From Palsa-1233 sp031367105 (GTDB lineage Bacteria > Gemmatimonadota > Gemmatimonadetes > Gemmatimonadales > GWC2-71-9), in contig JANLPG010000145.1 of NCBI GenBank assembly GCA_031367105.1, positions 62,001 to 126,000 of the forward strand: a stretch of DNA of 64,000 nt, read 5' to 3'. Below the pieces are notes generated by a model, which was not told the DNA's origin, searched no databases, and saw only the letters and a program-made list of their open reading frames with translations. Shown in pieces: positions 16,735-24,761 of the stretch. Every line of letters starts with the position of its first letter. Position 1 is the first letter of the stretch. The position numbers and the translations under genes are program-made.

Positions 16735-16962
16735 TCAGGCCTCGGTGCGGCGCCGACGGAGTTCGCGGAACGTCAGCTCACCGCTTGTGAGCTTCTGCAT
16801 CGAGAGAGTGGTGAGCTTCTTCACCCCTTCGACACGCTCCCAGTTGGCGACTGCGTCGCGCGGGAACTCGTTCAGGTACCGGGCGAATTTCGCCGCCACC
16901 AGCACACCGCGATACTTCGAACCAGTGTTCGCCGCAACTTCCTGTGGCGTGAAAATTTCCAT
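16735..16962 (-). CDS. rpoZ: DNA-directed RNA polymerase omega subunit
   Basis: This is a 75-residue protein with the omega-like core VAANTGSKYRGVLVAAKFARYLN and LTSGELTFRELRR near the C-terminus. Omega supports beta-prime assembly and RNA polymerase stability. The ATG at 16962 follows a strong AGGGGG ribosome site. Its place between gmk and coaBC is the classic gmk-rpoZ-coaBC order, which backs the assignment of this short divergent protein. Confidence 0.88.
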   Translation of the reverse strand: MEIFTPQEVAANTGSKYRGVLVAAKFARYLNEFPRDAVANWERVEGVKKLTTLSMQKLTSGELTFRELRRRRTEA

Positions 16963-16977
16963 ACCATCCCCCTGCAA

Positions 16978-17625
16978 TCAGTGATCGCCGCCCAGCCGAT
17001 CGAGTTCGGCGGCGACTTCGGTTCGAAGCCGGTCGAGCAAGACGCCCACATCGCGCTGCCGGCTGGTGCGCCGTGATTCTGCATCAAGAATGGCGTGCAC
17101 GGCACGCACCGCCACATTCAGGTCGTCGTTGACGACGACGAAGTCGTACTCCACCGCGGCAGCCAACTCTTCGAGCGCCTGTTCCAGGCGACCGGCGACC
17201 GCGTCCTGCCCTTCCGTGCCACGTGCCCTGAGCCGCGCGGCGAGTGCCGATCCGCTCGGCGGGACGACGAAGATCAGGACGGCGTCAGGAAACCGTTCCC
17301 GGACCAGCCTCGCCCCGACGACCTCGATGTCCAGCAGCACGTGCCGTCCACCCTGCACCATGCGCCGGAGCTCGCCGACCAGCGTGCCGTACCGATGGCC
17401 GTTGTAGACCGCGTGCTCCAAAAACTCCCCGGCCTGTACCCGCCGCTCGAACTCCTCGTGACCGAGGAAATGATACTCCCGTTCGTGGACTTCGCCCGGA
17501 CGGAGCGGACGGGTCGTCGCCGACACCGAGTAGCCGACATCGGTGCGTTCGGCGAGCACCCGCCGAGCGATGGTCGACTTTCCGCCTCCAGACGGCGACG
17601 AAAGGACCACCACCAACGGCGTCAT
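16978..17625 (-). CDS. gmk: guanylate kinase
   Basis: Gmk phosphorylates GMP to GDP. The 215-residue protein has the P-loop SSPSGGGKST, the GMP-binding SVSATTRPLRPGE and YHFLGHEEFE, and the YNGHRYGT loop, with a DIEVVGA segment for the Walker B strand. The C-terminal helical extension (about residues 180-215) is slightly longer than in E. coli. Its ATG overlaps the yicC stop by 4 nt, and rpoZ follows. Confidence 0.96.
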   Translation of the reverse strand: MTPLVVVLSSPSGGGKSTIARRVLAERTDVGYSVSATTRPLRPGEVHEREYHFLGHEEFERRVQAGEFLEHAVYNGHRYGTLVGELRRMVQGGRHVLLDIEVVGARLVRERFPDAVLIFVVPPSGSALAARLRARGTEGQDAVAGRLEQALEELAAAVEYDFVVVNDDLNVAVRAVHAILDAESRRTSRQRDVGVLLDRLRTEVAAELDRLGGDH

Positions 17626-18494
17626 TCGAGATTCTCCAATTGCTCGCGGAGCTTCTCAAGTTCCCCTTTCATCGCCACGACTTCGTGCGCAATGGCCGGG
17701 TCGTTCGCTTTCGACCCCATGGTATTCACTTCCCGACCAAGCTCCTGCGCCAGGAAGCCGAGGGGTTTCCCAACCGGCTTGTCGCTTGCCAGCATCCCGC
17801 GCGCGGCGTCGAGGTGCGCCCGGAAGCGGACCAGCTCCTCGGTGATGTCGAGGCGGTCGGCTGTCAGCGCCAGCTCTTGCGCGACCCGCGTCTCATCGAC
17901 CATCCGGCCCTCCAGCAGCGTGGCGAGCTGGGTCCGGAGCCGGTCCCGTTCGCGGAGGAGTCGTGCCGGGGCTAATGCCGCCACCCTTTCGGCTCCTCCT
18001 TCCAGCGCCGAGACCCGACCGGCAACTTCCGCCAACAACACCGCCCCTTCCCGGCGGCGAGCCTCGCGGCATTCGACCGCCGCTGCCCTGACCAGCGGCG
18101 CCAGGGCATCCCAGCCCACAGTGCCCGGCAGCTCATCACGACGGCCGCCAAACAGATCGGCGTGGCGGGCCGCCATCTCAAGCGTGACGTCACCAGCCAA
18201 ACCGAAGCGGTCCCGGACCTCTCGCAGCACCGCGATCACGGCCTCGGCACGAGCCCAGTCGACTCCGACTCCACCCGGCACTTCGTCACCCCATCGCACG
18301 CTGATCGTCACGTGACCGCGCTCGAACTCCCGGCGCAGGGACTCGCGAAGCTCGGCCTCCAGCGCCCCCAACTCGGCCGGGAGACGCGCCGACAGATTGA
18401 ACCAGCGGTGGTTGACAGTCCGGATCTCGACCCGGGCGCGCCGACCAGCAACATCTCCCTCTGCGACCCCGAATCCGGTCATACTCAACGCCAA
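17622..18494 (-). CDS. yicC: YicC-family endoribonuclease
   Basis: YicC proteins are endoribonucleases linked to RNA turnover and stationary-phase survival. The 290-residue protein begins with the family hallmark SMTGFG, followed by EIRTVNHRWFNL, and closes with the conserved KPVGKPLGFLAQELGREVNTMGSKAND region (described here across residues about 245-272). The start is probably a TTG giving MALSMTGFG. It begins the yicC-gmk-rpoZ-coaBC run, 81 nt downstream of an outer-membrane protein gene. Confidence 0.93.
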   Translation of the reverse strand: MALSMTGFGVAEGDVAGRRARVEIRTVNHRWFNLSARLPAELGALEAELRESLRREFERGHVTISVRWGDEVPGGVGVDWARAEAVIAVLREVRDRFGLAGDVTLEMAARHADLFGGRRDELPGTVGWDALAPLVRAAAVECREARRREGAVLLAEVAGRVSALEGGAERVAALAPARLLRERDRLRTQLATLLEGRMVDETRVAQELALTADRLDITEELVRFRAHLDAARGMLASDKPVGKPLGFLAQELGREVNTMGSKANDPAIAHEVVAMKGELEKLREQLENLE

Positions 18495-18575
18495 GCGACA
18501 GGCTCCCGTCCGAGGGTAGCACGGAAAGATAGCCGGATCTGGTCGGTCGAGGGACTCGCGAACCTGGCGACGGGG

Positions 18576-20420
18576 TCAGTTGGAGAATTCCCAACGAACC
18601 CCGAAGGTGCTCCCGAGCCCCAGATAGGGGTAACCGGGGACATACCCCGCCCTGGTTGAGCGAAAGTTGACGCGGTCGTAATAGGCGAAAAACGGTCCGA
18701 TCTGGAACTGGACCAGCCCACGGACAAACGAGGCCCCCGGCAGGGGGATGGCGGCCCCGGTCGTGTCGCGGCCGATAACTCCGGGACTCCAGCTTTCCAC
18801 GACCCCCTGGACCTTCAGGCCGAAGATGCCGCTGCGAAAATTCCGGAGGAATCGGGACCGTATCGTCGCAGTCGTGTAGGCGTGCCGTGGGGGTTGGCCA
18901 TCCGGGAGCGCCCCCTTAAGCGGCTGTTCAAAGTGACTTTCAAGGGTGAACCAGCTGAGGGGCACCAGTCGTCCGCGGAGTGTCAGCCACTCGGTCCGAG
19001 GGGTCCCTCCCAACGCCGCAATCAGCAGGAATTGGCGGTACCCCACCGGCGACCAACCGTCGTTGCGAGTGTACCCTGCCTCGATACCGAGCCGCCGCCA
19101 GGCGATGCCGGCACTGCCTTGAAAATCGGTGAATCGCTGTGCCTGCGCGGTGGCAAGGGCTGGGCTTTCGACGCGGTGACCGTTGCGGACGACCCCGCTG
19201 AGCATCACACCGTAGGGGAGCCGCACACCCACGCGGCCCTCGAGCCAGCCACTGCTGCGATCGCCGGCGTGACGCTGGCTCACGGCTGCGATCGAGGCGC
19301 TGATCAGCGATCGGGGCGCCCAGCCGACCGAGAGCCGCGCATCCAGCGGCGTCCATTCGGTGTGATGCCACGCGCTCAATTGTGCCGACCACGTCGGCCG
19401 ACGCCACGCCGCCGTCCCGCCCAAGTGCCCCACATCCTGCCGGACGGAATCGCTACTCCATTTGGTTCGGGCCGCGAAGAGATCCACGCTCGGTCCGAGC
19501 GCGTCCTCGCGCTGGTGCCAGGAACCGCGCAGTTGAATCTCGGTCCGGGTTCCTTTCACGAATGGCGAAATGGTGTCGCCCGGTTGTTCGGGAGTTCCCT
19601 CCGCGAGCAACGCGCTCCGATCGACCGCCTGGACCAGCGCCTGAGCCTGGACCCCAAAGCGCGCCGACGGCACCCAGCCGAGCTGGGCCCAGATGTTCGT
19701 GGCGTTGGACGCCCCGGTGCCACCCTGCGGGGCGTTGACGCCGAAATAGTCACCGGCGAGGCCCAGACCCACACCGCTGGGATAGCGGCGCTCGAAAGCG
19801 CCCAGGTACCTCGATATCCCGCGGTCGCCGGCGGCGACACCGATCCGGGTGCGTGGCAGCTGCCGGTCGTGCCGACGCGTGAAAAGCGACACCCGAAGGA
19901 AGCCAGGTCCCTGCTCCACCTCCACGCGATCGAGCAGCGACAAGGCGAAGTAGGAAGGATCGACTGCGGCGGAGTCGGGCCCAATCGGCACGAAGGGAAC
20001 CCCGTCGAGCAGGTACTCGACCGAGGCGGCGCCGCGGCCCTGATAGTTCGGCAGCTCCGCCCGTCCCAACCATCCGCCGCGCTGCACAAATACACCAGGG
20101 AGCTGGGCCAGCAGGTCGCTGAGCGTCTGCGCCGGTGCCCAATCGATCGAATCGCGCGTGAAGACCCGCCGGGAACCACCGGGCAACAGCTCGCCGACGC
20201 CGGTGAGAGGCAGCGGCCGGAGTTGCACGCGCTCGACCTGCTTGTCCTGCATCAGGCGGTCAGATTCCGAAAGTTGCCCCTTCGCTGCCTTCAGCGAATC
20301 AGCGATCGTGTCCGTGGCGGATCGTACCGGATTCTGGCCGCGCGCATTCGGTGCCGCCAGCGCGAGGAGCGCAGCGAGGAGCAGCGAGGAGCGCAGCAGC
20401 CGCACGTCGAGGGCGATCAA
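18576..20420 (-). CDS. TonB-dependent-receptor-like outer membrane protein with plug domain
   Basis: This is a roughly 614-residue exported protein. A signal peptide (RLLRSSLLLAALLALAAPNA) precedes a plug-type domain containing TLSDLLAQLPGVFVQRGG and EYLLDGVPF. Then comes a long beta-rich region with alternating aromatic residues, ending VRWEFSN, as in outer-membrane barrels. No TonB box or CarboxypepD-like domain is obvious before the plug. The TTG at 20420 overlaps the pepA stop by 4 nt; a GTG at 20405 would give a cleaner signal peptide. The transported substrate cannot be read from sequence. The barrel is shorter than in most siderophore receptors. Confidence 0.8.
   Translation of the reverse strand: MIALDVRLLRSSLLLAALLALAAPNARGQNPVRSATDTIADSLKAAKGQLSESDRLMQDKQVERVQLRPLPLTGVGELLPGGSRRVFTRDSIDWAPAQTLSDLLAQLPGVFVQRGGWLGRAELPNYQGRGAASVEYLLDGVPFVPIGPDSAAVDPSYFALSLLDRVEVEQGPGFLRVSLFTRRHDRQLPRTRIGVAAGDRGISRYLGAFERRYPSGVGLGLAGDYFGVNAPQGGTGASNATNIWAQLGWVPSARFGVQAQALVQAVDRSALLAEGTPEQPGDTISPFVKGTRTEIQLRGSWHQREDALGPSVDLFAARTKWSSDSVRQDVGHLGGTAAWRRPTWSAQLSAWHHTEWTPLDARLSVGWAPRSLISASIAAVSQRHAGDRSSGWLEGRVGVRLPYGVMLSGVVRNGHRVESPALATAQAQRFTDFQGSAGIAWRRLGIEAGYTRNDGWSPVGYRQFLLIAALGGTPRTEWLTLRGRLVPLSWFTLESHFEQPLKGALPDGQPPRHAYTTATIRSRFLRNFRSGIFGLKVQGVVESWSPGVIGRDTTGAAIPLPGASFVRGLVQFQIGPFFAYYDRVNFRSTRAGYVPGYPYLGLGSTFGVRWEFSN
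20362..20392. repeat. three copies of GCGAGGAGC in a signal-peptide coding region
   Basis: The nonamer GCGAGGAGC starts at 20362, 20374 and 20384 inside the part of the outer-membrane protein gene that encodes the signal-peptide core. Copies are offset by 12 and 10 nt, so recombination between the last two would shift the frame. Confidence 0.6.
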
Positions 20421-21901
20421 CGACGCGCGAACAGGAACTCGGTGAAGAGCCGCACCAGTACGCCAGTGGGTCCTCGCACCTGGGTGGGCAGTTCTCGATC
20501 GGTGTATGCCGTTCCCGCGATGTCGAGATGAGCCCACGGGAAGCCGTCGACGAACTCCTTGAGGAAGAGCGCCGCGGTGATACTGCCCGCCGGACGACCC
20601 CCGGTGTTCTTGACGTCGGCGATGTCGGACTTGATGAGGTCCTTGTACTCGTCCCAGAGCGGCAGCTCCCAGGCGCGCTCTCCGGCCCGCTCCCCGGCGG
20701 CGAGGAGCGCCGCGACCAAGGCGGGGTCAGTGCCCATCACCCCGGACGCGGAATGACCGAGTCCGATGACAATCGCACCGGTAAGTGTAGCACAGTCGAC
20801 GACTGCAGCCGGCGAGTAGCGTCGGGCCCACGACAGTGCATCCGCGAGAATCAGCCGACCCTCGGCGTCGGTGTTCAACACCTCGATGGTCTTTCCAAAA
20901 TGGGAGCCGACCACGTCTCCCGGCTTGTATGCTGTCCCCGACGGCATATTCTCCGCGGATGGCACCAGGCCAACCACGTGAACCTTCGGCCTGAGCCGAC
21001 CGAGCATCTCGAAGGTGCCGAGCACGGCGGCCGCACCAGACATGTCGTACTTCATCTCTTCCATTGATGCCGCAGGCTTGATCGAGATACCACCGGTATC
21101 GAAGGTGACTCCCTTCCCCACCAGGACGACCGGCGGTGCATCACTGCCCTTGTATTCGAGGATGATGAAGCGGGGCTCCTCTGCGCTGCCCTGCGCCACA
21201 GCCATCAACGCGTGCATCCCTTCCTGGATGATGTGCGCGCGATCCAGCACCGTGACGGCAAGGCCGTGCCGCTCACCGAGCGCCTGCGCCTGCGCCGCCA
21301 GCCAGGTCGGTGTGCAAGTGTTCCCCGGCGTAATCTGCAGTTCGCGGGTGAGCGTCTGTCCGGCAGCGACCGCAGCTCCGCGCGCGACCCCCGTCGCGAA
21401 CGCGTCGTCGGCACGTTCGGTCAGCAGGTCGCATTGCGTAAAGCGCGGTTTCGGCGATTCGGGCGGGCGCTTGAGCTCGGGATAATGCCAGGCACCAAAC
21501 GGAACGCCTTCGGCCAGCGACTGTCCGACAATGTCGCTCGTCAGCAACGCGGAGACCTCCGCGGCAAGTGCGACGACCGCGGCGGGGACGCCGACGGTGC
21601 GGGCCCGCTTCCCGCCGATCATCGCGCCGCGTCGGAGCGCGCTGGCCGACAGTTGCTCCGGCTCCCCAAGCCCAATCAGCAGCACCCGGGTGATGGAACT
21701 TTCCTGAGGATACAGCAGGGCGGTCTCGTCGCGGGCACCGGTGAAATCACCGGCCGACCAGCAACGCCCCAGAACGCCACCGAGTTTGCGGTCCAGCGCC
21801 GCGAGGGAGGCTGGAAGTGATCCCTTGCAGACCGGGAGAATCAGGAGCGGCGTTTCGAGAGTGGCAAGGTCCGCCACGCGATGGGCAACTGCGAGCGCCA
21901 T
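20417..21901 (-). CDS. pepA: leucyl aminopeptidase (M17 family)
   Basis: This dizinc aminopeptidase trims N-terminal residues from peptides in the cytoplasm. The 494-residue protein has an N-terminal macro-like domain and a C-terminal catalytic domain. That domain has the metal-binding VGKGVTFDTGGISIKP, EEMKYDMSGAA, and the NTDAEGRL signature, with a helix region GHSASGVMG typical of the family. The ATG at 21901 is chosen because the protein aligns from MALAVAHRVADL onward. No clear ribosome site precedes it. The following outer-membrane gene overlaps its stop. Confidence 0.93.
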   Translation of the reverse strand: MALAVAHRVADLATLETPLLILPVCKGSLPASLAALDRKLGGVLGRCWSAGDFTGARDETALLYPQESSITRVLLIGLGEPEQLSASALRRGAMIGGKRARTVGVPAAVVALAAEVSALLTSDIVGQSLAEGVPFGAWHYPELKRPPESPKPRFTQCDLLTERADDAFATGVARGAAVAAGQTLTRELQITPGNTCTPTWLAAQAQALGERHGLAVTVLDRAHIIQEGMHALMAVAQGSAEEPRFIILEYKGSDAPPVVLVGKGVTFDTGGISIKPAASMEEMKYDMSGAAAVLGTFEMLGRLRPKVHVVGLVPSAENMPSGTAYKPGDVVGSHFGKTIEVLNTDAEGRLILADALSWARRYSPAAVVDCATLTGAIVIGLGHSASGVMGTDPALVAALLAAGERAGERAWELPLWDEYKDLIKSDIADVKNTGGRPAGSITAALFLKEFVDGFPWAHLDIAGTAYTDRELPTQVRGPTGVLVRLFTEFLFARR

Positions 21902-22124
21902 AAAATGTCCGGGAGGTGAAGTGCCGAGCGACGAGGGCGACTGGATCTCTCCGGGCGCCGCGACTCCCGAAATATAGCTAGAGCCCTGCTGCGCCGGGGT
22001 TCTCCGCGACCACGCCGATGAGGTGAGGGGCTGCGCGGTGCGGCGTGAGGACGAGGCGAACGAGGGACGTTCGTGCAACGCCCAGCCAAGCCGGGGTGAA
22101 AAGCCAATCAACAGTAACCGCGCA

Positions 22125-22207
22125 TGCCCAAGGTGGGAGTCGAACCCACATGCCCGTGAAGGCTGCGGATTTTGAGTCCGCTGCGTCTGCCATTCCGCCA
22201 CTCGGGC
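22125..22207 (-). tRNA. tRNA-Leu (CAA)
   Basis: An 83-nt class II tRNA on the minus strand. The acceptor arms GCCCGAG and CTTGGGC pair (one G-U). The anticodon arm GCGGA-CTCAAAA-TCCGC puts CAA at positions 34-36, decoding UUG. There is a long variable arm, a T-arm GTGGG-TTCGACT-CCCAC, and discriminator A. The CCA end is not encoded. Class II shape plus the A discriminator identify leucine. Confidence 0.95.
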
Positions 22208-22251
22208 TCGCGACGAAGGATCGCCGACCCTGCGCACGCGGGCAAGGCCCA

Positions 22252-22734
22252 TCAGGGGGGCAGTTGCCGCTGTTGCAGCTGCACCTCCTGCATCCGGAGC
22301 AGGAGTCGATCCCGCATCAACTGGAACTGACCTCGCTGCACCGGGGTGAGGATCGGACTCAGGTCGCGCATCTCGTCCCGGAAGCTCTGGGCGTAGGCAA
22401 CGCGATTCGCCGTCAGATCATCCACGTAGCTGCCGACGCTGTCGCTGTTCGCGGCGACCCCCGGACGCAGCTGCAGGTTCAGCGCCTGCCGGAGCCGGCG
22501 TTCTTCTTCCTCCAGCGCACGACGCCGGCTCGCCCAGTTCGTGACCACCCGCTGCGTTCTCGCTGCGGTCTCATCGCTGAGGCCGAGCTCGAGTTGCATC
22601 CGACGAACGAATTGCTCCTCGATCCGGCCGCGGAGGAGTGCGGCCCGTGCCCCGGGCTTCTGCGCCATCGCCGAGGTGGTACCCAGCACGATCAGAACGA
22701 GAGCCAGCCCTGCGGCGTAGATCGATCGCATCAT
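22252..22734 (-). CDS. Spy/CpxP-like periplasmic protein of unknown function
   Basis: This is a 160-residue exported protein. A signal peptide (IYAAGLALVLIVLGTTSAMA) ends at an A-x-A site, and the mature part is almost entirely charged amphipathic helix (e.g. ASRRRALEEEERRLRQALNL). It includes an LTPVQRGQFQLMRDRLLLRM segment like the LTxxQ repeats of Spy and CpxP chaperones. It starts within the stop region of the anti-sigma gene (ATGATG at 22734/22731), making it the third gene of a sigma/anti-sigma operon. A stress-induced periplasmic chaperone role is inferred from both. Confidence 0.75.
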   Translation of the reverse strand: MMRSIYAAGLALVLIVLGTTSAMAQKPGARAALLRGRIEEQFVRRMQLELGLSDETAARTQRVVTNWASRRRALEEEERRLRQALNLQLRPGVAANSDSVGSYVDDLTANRVAYAQSFRDEMRDLSPILTPVQRGQFQLMRDRLLLRMQEVQLQQRQLPP

Positions 22735-23252
22735 CCCTCCAGGTCTCGGAGCACCTGCTCCAGTTGAGCCTCCGACAGGTCGCCCAGCCGCGGCAGCCGC
22801 ATCGGGGTGACCGTTTCTTCCACTACGGTCAGCTCCGACAGCACCTTCTCGAGTTGCGTTTCATTCAGCCCATCGAGCTCGGGCAGCACGGCGACTGCGG
22901 TCGCGGGGGTGCTGGGGCGCGCGGCTGGAACGCCGTTCGGCAGAACCTTGACCAACAACAGCACGCTTGCGGCGGCCGCCAGGATTCCCAGCGCCAGCCG
23001 AGCACCACGCCGCGGGGTGCGCTGCAGCGATGGTGTCGGGAGGGGTGCTGCAGCCCGTGACCTCAATCGCCGCGCGATCGCCTCGATGTCGACGACCGTG
23101 TCACGAAAGAGGGCCGCGGCCGACTGCACCAGTCGCCACTCCTTCGCACACGATTCACAGCCAACGAGGTGGGTCCGCTCGGCCTCGGTCCAGCTGGCTC
23201 GCGCGTGGACGACATCGGGCATCCGAGCCTGGATCGCGTCGCACTCAATCAT
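22731..23252 (-). CDS. zinc-finger anti-sigma factor
   Basis: This is a 173-residue membrane-anchored anti-sigma factor. The N-terminus has the zinc anti-sigma (ZAS) motif HLVGCESC (HxxxCxxC) preceded by an early Cys. A single membrane helix (LALGILAAAASVLLLVKVL) follows a basic linker. The C-terminal, presumably periplasmic part contains two near copies of one helix, LNETQLEKVLSEL and LSEAQLEQVLRDL. The ATG at 23252 overlaps the sigma factor stop by 4 nt, so it very likely controls that ECF sigma. Confidence 0.88.
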   Translation of the reverse strand: MIECDAIQARMPDVVHARASWTEAERTHLVGCESCAKEWRLVQSAAALFRDTVVDIEAIARRLRSRAAAPLPTPSLQRTPRRGARLALGILAAAASVLLLVKVLPNGVPAARPSTPATAVAVLPELDGLNETQLEKVLSELTVVEETVTPMRLPRLGDLSEAQLEQVLRDLEG

Positions 23253-23794
23253 GACAACCACTCCTTCAACCGCTTGACGGCGTGATGGTAATGCACTCGG
23301 GCCGCCCCCGGAGAACTCCCCAGCGCGGCAGCAATTTCGGTGTAATCGAGCCCCTGCTGCACTCGAAGCAGGAACACCTCGCGCTGCATTCGCGGCAGCC
23401 TGGTGAGCCCCTCCAGCAACTGCTGGCCGACCTCGTCGGCGACCAATTCCGCCTCCGGGTCGGTATGGTTGGCGAGGTCGTGGTCCTCGATCGCCAGAAA
23501 AATTCGACCCTTCCCCGCTCGGAATCGATCCTTGAGGAGGTTTCCGGCGATCCGGAAAAGCCAGCCCCGAAAACTCCCCTCGCCACGCCACCCCTCCATT
23601 CCCCGAAACGCCCGGAAGAAGGTGTCCTGAATCAGGTCGTCCAGATCCGCACTCGCGGCGCCGGCGGCAGCGAGGTAGCGGCCGAGTGCGGGGGCGTGTC
23701 GCCGAACCAGCTGATCCGCGGCACGCTCGTCTCCGCTGCGCCAGGCGGCAACGAGCTCCGGGTCGTTCGGGAAGTCCGCTGCCACGACAGTCAT
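23249..23794 (-). CDS. ECF-family RNA polymerase sigma factor
   Basis: This is a 181-residue sigma-70 protein of the extracytoplasmic-function type. It has sigma region 2 (ADLDDLIQDTFFRAFRGMEGW and GWLFRIAGNLLKDRFR) and region 4 with a helix-turn-helix (LPRMQREVFLLRVQQGLDYTEIAAALGSSPGA, spanning about residues 133-165), joined by a short linker. The ATG is preceded by AGGGTG. The next two genes encode its zinc anti-sigma factor and a Spy-like periplasmic protein, the usual layout of an envelope-stress response. The AT-rich island upstream probably holds its promoter. Confidence 0.93.
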   Translation of the reverse strand: MTVVAADFPNDPELVAAWRSGDERAADQLVRRHAPALGRYLAAAGAASADLDDLIQDTFFRAFRGMEGWRGEGSFRGWLFRIAGNLLKDRFRAGKGRIFLAIEDHDLANHTDPEAELVADEVGQQLLEGLTRLPRMQREVFLLRVQQGLDYTEIAAALGSSPGAARVHYHHAVKRLKEWLS

Positions 23795-24006
23795 CGCACC
23801 CTAGGACGAGAATGGACGGAAAGAGTTAAGCTGAACTTCGCCAAATCGGCAGCGAACCCAGTAGCACCGAGGTCGCATCCTCCAGGATATCATTCGGCCG
23901 CACTGCGCTGGCTTAACAATGTTAACAAAGCGCACATCTTATTATAAACATTGTTGATACAGTGTGTCAGCTCAAGTGATTTCAACACTATCCACAGTGA
24001 TCCTCA
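23795..24006. other. AT-rich divergent intergenic island with palindromes and DnaA-box-like sites
   Basis: The region lies between the divergent ECF sigma and glycerophosphodiesterase genes. In 23911-24000 only 32 of 90 bases are G or C, against the GC-rich surroundings. It contains the palindrome TTAACA-A-TGTTAA (23913-23925) and AACA-T-TGTT (23947-23955), centred 32 bp apart, and DnaA-box-like sequences CTATCCACA (23988-23996) and, on the other strand, GTATCAACA (23952-23960). TTATCAACA (24022-24030) follows just inside the next gene. An exact TTATCCACA sits at 24472-24480. A regulatory or replication-related role is possible; neither is shown. Confidence 0.55.
23913..23925. promoter_or_regulatory. 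13-bp palindrome, possible operator
   Basis: TTAACAATGTTAA is a perfect inverted repeat around a central A. A shorter copy of its core, AACATTGTT, lies 32 bp downstream (23947-23955), about three helical turns away, so a dimeric regulator could bind both on one face. The site is between two divergent genes; which one it would control is unknown. Confidence 0.45.
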
Positions 24007-24699
24007 ATGACTCCACACAGTTTATCAACACGACCATCCCCTCTGGTCATCGCGCACCGCGGCTACTCCTCCCGGGCACTCGAGAACAGTATCAGCGCCT
24101 TCAGGCTCGCCGTAGAGGCAGGGTGTGACGGGATTGAGCTGGATATTCATCTGACCCGGGACGGCGAAATCGTCGTCCACCACGATCCGCTCGTACACGG
24201 CGGCCACGCAATCGCCGAACTGAGCCTGGTCGAGCTTCGGGGGATATCCCTGCCCGACGGGAGCCTGATACCCACCTTGGCCGAAGTGACCGATGTCAGT
24301 GCTGAGGTGGAGTTGTTCATCGAAGCGAAGGCCCTTCCCCGGTACGGCGACGACCGGCTGATCGAGGTGTTCCAGCGGACCGCGGCACCGGAGCGTCTCC
24401 ACGTCCATTCCTTCGATCACCGAATCATCGCTCGGCTGGCGACTCGCCTGCCAGCGTCATCGTTGGGGGTGTTATCCACATCCTACCCGATTGACCCGGT
24501 GCGGGCTGTTCTCGATGCCGGCGCCCGGCTGCTTTGGCAGGAGCACCAGCTCATCGATCTGGCGCTGGTGGACCGCTGTGCCGCCGCAGGAATCGCGGTG
24601 ATCGCCTGGACCGTTAACTCGGCCAAGGATGCGGAGAACCTTCGTGGGCTGGGCGTTGCGGGGCTTTGCGGCAACTGGCCGGAACGATTGCGGCCGTAA
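24007..24699 (+). CDS. ugpQ: glycerophosphodiester phosphodiesterase
   Basis: The enzyme hydrolyses glycerophosphodiesters from lipid turnover to glycerol 3-phosphate. The 230-residue TIM-barrel protein has AHRGYSSRALENS (the HRG...EN active-site start), the metal-binding GIELDIHLTRDGEIVVHHD, and EVELFIEAKA further on. It has no signal peptide, so it acts in the cytoplasm. It is the only plus-strand gene between the left edge and 27.6 kb, divergent from the ECF sigma operon and convergent with rpmA. Confidence 0.92.
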   Translation: MTPHSLSTRPSPLVIAHRGYSSRALENSISAFRLAVEAGCDGIELDIHLTRDGEIVVHHDPLVHGGHAIAELSLVELRGISLPDGSLIPTLAEVTDVSAEVELFIEAKALPRYGDDRLIEVFQRTAAPERLHVHSFDHRIIARLATRLPASSLGVLSTSYPIDPVRAVLDAGARLLWQEHQLIDLALVDRCAAAGIAVIAWTVNSAKDAENLRGLGVAGLCGNWPERLRP

Positions 24700-24715
24700 C
24701 CGGCGGTCGCACAAA

Positions 24716-24735
24716 GGGCGCCCTCTCGGGCGCCC
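24716..24735. terminator. bidirectional hairpin between ugpQ and rpmA
   Basis: Two GGGCGCCC arms flank a TCTC loop, giving a perfect 8-bp GC-rich stem 16 nt after the ugpQ stop and 26 nt after the rpmA stop. On the minus strand it is followed by TTTGT, a short T-run that fits an intrinsic terminator for rplU-rpmA. The plus side lacks a T-tract. Confidence 0.65.
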
Positions 24736-24761
24736 GGGTACCACTGGCCAAACCGGCCGGA

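Noticed and set aside
23880..24480. Calling the AT-rich island oriC outright
   Set aside because: No dnaA/dnaN/gidA genes, no change in gene direction and only a few boxes, mostly with one mismatch. Kept as a finding, not a feature call.
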